Positions 6,293-6,342 of a DNA stretch of 6,342 nucleotides are shown here, piece by piece (position 1 is the stretch's first letter; the number at the start of each line of letters is the position of its first letter). The stretch is from positions 1 to 6,342 of the forward strand of contig JAESQE010000503.1 in assembly GCA_016765335.1 (NCBI GenBank), given 5' to 3'. The position numbers were made by a program, and so were the translations under genes. Source of the stretch: Planctomycetaceae bacterium. GTDB lineage: Bacteria > Planctomycetota > Planctomycetia > Planctomycetales > Planctomycetaceae. The notes under the pieces are model-generated. The model was given only the letters and a program-made list of their open reading frames with translations, searched no databases and was not told the DNA's origin.

Positions 6293-6342
6293 GACTGGTT
6301 TCAACCCCCTCTAACACTCCCCCTTCGTAAGGGGGAGAACCA
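6293..6342 (-). repeat. C/G-rich hairpin element, copy B (inverted relative to copy A)
   Basis: CTCCCCCTT (6317-6325) and AAGGGGGAG (6329-6337) form a perfect nine-pair stem with loop CGT, with a C-block (6305-6309) on the left side. Read on the minus strand it matches the element at 2449-2498 in the same order: stem, GTTAGA, G-block, then a diverged tail ending in AGTC. It reaches the window edge, so it may extend further. It lies about 110 bases upstream of the uxaE start and could be the 3' spacer of an unseen neighbour. Confidence 0.8.

Noticed and set aside
1..6342. CRISPR array, insertion sequence, toxin-antitoxin or phage-defence genes
   Set aside because: No regularly spaced repeat series, transposase, or defence-type domain was seen on either strand.

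Overview
The window looks like chromosomal DNA from a planctomycete, probably in or near Planctomycetaceae. The evidence is a secreted sulfatase next to a secreted SGNH hydrolase, a membrane-anchored FG-GAP/VCBS protein, weak or absent Shine-Dalgarno sites at several genes, moderate GC, and short C/G-rich dispersed palindromes between genes. The assignment rests on gene content and style only; there is no rRNA or marker gene here.

Layout, left to right. A 5'-complete but 3'-truncated FG-GAP/VCBS repeat gene runs leftward off the edge (1-881, minus). A 348-base divergent spacer follows, with one leader hairpin but no convincing promoter. Next is a THUMP-domain rRNA guanine-N2 methyltransferase of the RlmL N-terminal type (1230-2375, plus). 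A 180-base convergent spacer (2376-2555) is packed with small repeats: a perfect CACAGAC/GTCTGTG palindrome, a duplicated AAGGGAGC, and one copy of a roughly 50-base C/G-rich hairpin element. Three minus-strand genes follow, listed here in order of transcription: a tagaturonate epimerase family protein (uxaE, best start 6183), a secreted sulfatase (3300-4799), and a secreted SGNH/GDSL hydrolase (2556-3248). A second, inverted copy of the C/G-rich element lies at the right edge (6293-6342).

The sulfatase and SGNH genes are 51 bases apart on the same strand and probably form one transcript. A TATAAT box and a leader hairpin lie just upstream of the sulfatase. The uxaE gene is in line with them, 106 bases upstream. 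Together they suggest a small cassette for a sulfated, possibly O-acylated, uronate-containing polysaccharide: sulfate ester removal and ester removal outside the cytoplasm, then keto-uronate epimerisation inside. This pathway reading is inference.

No wholly new system is evident. The points most worth a second look are the non-canonical sulfatase maturation motif (C-T-C-S-R instead of C-x-P/A-x-R), a second departure in the sulfatase active site, and the inverted pair of hairpin elements bracketing the three-gene block.
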